Part shown: one piece after another, positions 5,979-7,571 of the stretch
Layout: each line of letters starts with the position of its first letter
Numbering within the stretch: the first letter of the stretch is position 1
Position numbers and translations under genes: made by a program
Assembly (NCBI GenBank): GCA_000432735.1
Contig: FR887761.1
Span: forward strand, 1 to 7,571
Direction of reading: 5' to 3'
DNA length: 7,571 bases
Source of the DNA: Bacteroides sp. CAG:443
GTDB taxonomy: Bacteria; Bacteroidota; Bacteroidia; Bacteroidales; Bacteroidaceae
The notes under the pieces: model-generated
Told to the model about the DNA's origin: nothing
The model's database searches: none
What the model saw: only the letters and a program-made list of their open reading frames with translations

Positions 5979-6680
5979 ATGATTTATTCACATGAAGTTG
6001 AACACATGTGTTGTGTTGCTAAAGGACCTAACCACGGTCCGGCCCCAATTCCTGAAGAAGGAAAATGGATTCAAGCAAAAGAAATCAAAGACATTTCAGG
6101 TTTAACTCATGGTGTGGGATGGTGTGCTCCACAGCAGGGTGCTTGTAAATTGACTTTGAACGTCAAAGAAGGTGTTATCGAAGAATGTTTGGTAGAAACA
6201 ATCGGTTGCTCTGGTATGACTCACTCAGCAGCTATGGCTTCTGAAATTCTGCCGGGTAAAACAATTCTGGAAGCACTGAATACAGACTTGGTTTGCGATG
6301 CCATCAACACCGCAATGCGTGAATTGTTCTTGCAGATTGTATACGGTCGTACTCAGTCAGCTTTCTCTGAAGGCGGTTTGATGATCGGTGCAGGTTTGGA
6401 AGACTTGGGTAAAGGACTTCGCAGCCAGACAGGTACTTTGTATGGAACAAAAGCAAAAGGTACTCGTTACTTGGAACTGACAGAAGGTTACATCACTCGT
6501 ATGGCTTTGGACAAAGACAACCAGGTAATCGGTTACGAATTTGTTCACATGGGTAAATTCATGGAACAGATCAAGAAGGGTACAGATGCTAATGAAGCAT
6601 TGAAAGCTGTTACCGGTACTTACGGACGCTTCAAACCCGAACAAGGCGCAGTTAAATATATTGACCCACGTAAAGAATAA
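5979..6680 (+). CDS. NifU/IscU-like cysteine-rich protein (putative iron-sulfur scaffold-like protein)
   Basis: A 233-residue soluble protein without signal peptide. Residues about 45-130 follow the IscU/NifU N-terminal domain: C49 and C56 (WCAPQQGAC) stand near the position of the first scaffold cysteine; IEECLVETIGCSGMTHSAAMAS (67-88) resembles the F.G.GCa...AS segment with C77 as second ligand; GKTILEAL (93-100) follows; and C106 (VCDAINTA) lies at the third ligand site. The canonical CGD aspartate is missing, so this is not a standard scaffold. There is an extra CC pair at 11-12 and a family-specific C-terminal half (about 134-233). First gene of an operon with the GGGtGRT gene, 17 bp apart. 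The leader is A-rich without Shine-Dalgarno, and Arg codons are mostly CGT, suggesting strong expression. Homologues are often named iron-sulfur cluster assembly scaffold proteins; cluster binding here is inference. ATG at 6006 is a less likely start. Confidence 0.72.
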   Translation: MIYSHEVEHMCCVAKGPNHGPAPIPEEGKWIQAKEIKDISGLTHGVGWCAPQQGACKLTLNVKEGVIEECLVETIGCSGMTHSAAMASEILPGKTILEALNTDLVCDAINTAMRELFLQIVYGRTQSAFSEGGLMIGAGLEDLGKGLRSQTGTLYGTKAKGTRYLELTEGYITRMALDKDNQVIGYEFVHMGKFMEQIKKGTDANEALKAVTGTYGRFKPEQGAVKYIDPRKE

Positions 6681-6681
6681 T

Positions 6682-6688
6682 AAGGAGG
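6682..6688 (+). promoter_or_regulatory. Strong Shine-Dalgarno for the GGGtGRT gene
   Basis: AAGGAGG ends 9 nt before the ATG at 6698, an almost ideal match to the 16S anti-Shine-Dalgarno. This is notable because Bacteroidetes mostly initiate on A/T-rich leaders without such sites, and other starts in this window lack one. It fixes the start codon and suggests high translation. Confidence 0.85.
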
Positions 6689-6697
6689 ATACAGATT

Positions 6698-7571
6698 ATG
6701 ATTAGACCAGTACAGTTTGAAAGTCAGGACCGTCGTATCAAGCAGATTTTGGCTGCTTTGAATGAAAACGGTATCAAAGACATTGAAGAAGCTAATGCAA
6801 TCTGTGACGCAGCCGGCCTTGATCCGTATCTGACTTGTCAGGAAACTCAGGGTATCTGCTTCGAGAATGCAAAATGGGCATACGTAGTAGGTTGCGCAAT
6901 CGCTCTGAAAAAAGGTTGTAAAAACGCTGCCGACGCTGCAGAAGCTATCGGTATCGGTTTGCAGGCTTTCTGTATTCCGGGCTCAGTAGCTGATGACCGT
7001 AAAGTAGGTTTGGGTCACGGTAACCTGGCAGCTCGTCTGTTGCGCGAAGAAACTCAGTGCTTCGCATTCTTGGCAGGCCACGAATCATTCGCTGCCGCAG
7101 AAGGTGCTATCAAGATTGCTGAAATGGCAAACAAAGTACGTAAGAACCCGTTGCGTTGTATCTTGAACGGTCTGGGTAAAGACGCTGCTATGATTATCTC
7201 TCGTATCAACGGATTTACTTACGTTCAGACTAAGTTCGACTACTTCACAGGTGAATTGAACATCGTAAAAGAAACTCCGTATTCAGACGGTCCTCGTGCT
7301 AAAGTAAAATGCTACGGTGCAGACGATGTACGTGAAGGTGTTGCTATCATGTGGCATGAAAATGTAGATGTATCTATCACAGGTAACTCTACTAACCCGA
7401 CTCGTTTCCAGCATCCGGTTGCAGGTACTTACAAGAAAGAACGTGTTCTTGCAGGTAAACCTTACTTCTCAGTAGCTTCAGGTGGTGGTACAGGTCGTAC
7501 ACTTCACCCGGATAACATGGCTGCAGGTCCTGCTTCTTACGGTATGACAGATACTATGGGCCGTATGCACT
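6698..7571 (+). CDS. GGGtGRT-family protein, 3' end cut by the window
   Basis: An open frame of 291 codons still running at the edge. The family's name motif GGGTGRT is at residues 262-268 (VASGGGTGRTLHPDNMAAGP), a glycine-rich turn suited to binding a phosphate or nucleotide, although no ligand is established to my knowledge. Nine cysteines are visible (36, 47, 54, 66, 74, 92, 121, 154, 205), several in the N-terminal helical part, so metal or cluster binding is plausible. There is no signal peptide or membrane helix, so it should be cytosolic. From memory the family runs to roughly 330 residues, so about 40 are missing here. It is tightly coupled to the NifU-like gene, which suggests a joint function. 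13 of 15 Arg codons are CGT and the Shine-Dalgarno is very strong, both signs of an abundant protein. Family call is secure; function unknown. Confidence 0.9.
   Translation, partial: MIRPVQFESQDRRIKQILAALNENGIKDIEEANAICDAAGLDPYLTCQETQGICFENAKWAYVVGCAIALKKGCKNAADAAEAIGIGLQAFCIPGSVADDRKVGLGHGNLAARLLREETQCFAFLAGHESFAAAEGAIKIAEMANKVRKNPLRCILNGLGKDAAMIISRINGFTYVQTKFDYFTGELNIVKETPYSDGPRAKVKCYGADDVREGVAIMWHENVDVSITGNSTNPTRFQHPVAGTYKKERVLAGKPYFSVASGGGTGRTLHPDNMAAGPASYGMTDTMGRMH

Noticed and set aside
6357..6644. Minus-strand 95-codon frame inside the NifU-like gene
   Set aside because: It is fully antisense to a well-supported gene with strong codon bias, and its Phe/Ser/Cys/Thr-rich product has no features of a real protein.

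Overview
The window looks like chromosomal DNA from a gut Bacteroidales bacterium (Bacteroides, Phocaeicola or a close relative). The evidence is an activation-domain-less MetH, a NigD-like lipoprotein, a GGGtGRT-family protein, three exact matches to the Bacteroidetes -7 box TAnnTTTG in the expected places, and A/T-rich leaders mostly without Shine-Dalgarno sequences. No mobile element, CRISPR array, rRNA or tRNA was seen.

Left part (about 1-3990, all minus strand): an apparent three-gene operon read right to left. It starts with a five-helix Yip1-like membrane protein, followed by smpB (its start overlaps the previous stop by one base) and then metH after a 68-bp gap. A -7 box lies 43 bp upstream of the first gene. 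MetH ends right after its cobalamin domain, so the cell must reactivate oxidised cobalamin with a separate protein. The 94 bases downstream of metH hold nothing I can call.

Middle (about 3990-5760, minus strand): a NigD-like surface lipoprotein with its own terminator, and upstream of it an acidic DMP19/DUF4375-like protein with its own promoter. Past the DMP19-like stop codon, in the same frame, is a 34-codon open stretch that looks coding. It ends 17 bp before a good intrinsic terminator. The 190-bp gap between the NigD-like and Yip1-like genes carries a terminator, short direct repeats and a 9-bp inverted repeat close to the operon promoter.

Right part (about 5860 to the end, plus strand): a well-formed promoter with a repeat-rich leader drives two tightly linked genes. 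The first encodes a NifU/IscU-like, cysteine-rich protein. The second encodes the GGGtGRT protein, cut by the window edge after 291 residues. The second gene has an almost perfect Shine-Dalgarno, unusual for this phylum, and strong CGT/GGT codon bias. Both suggest high expression. The function of this pair is, as far as I know, not established. It is the best candidate here for an undescribed system, probably involving an iron-sulfur or other thiolate-bound metal centre (inference).
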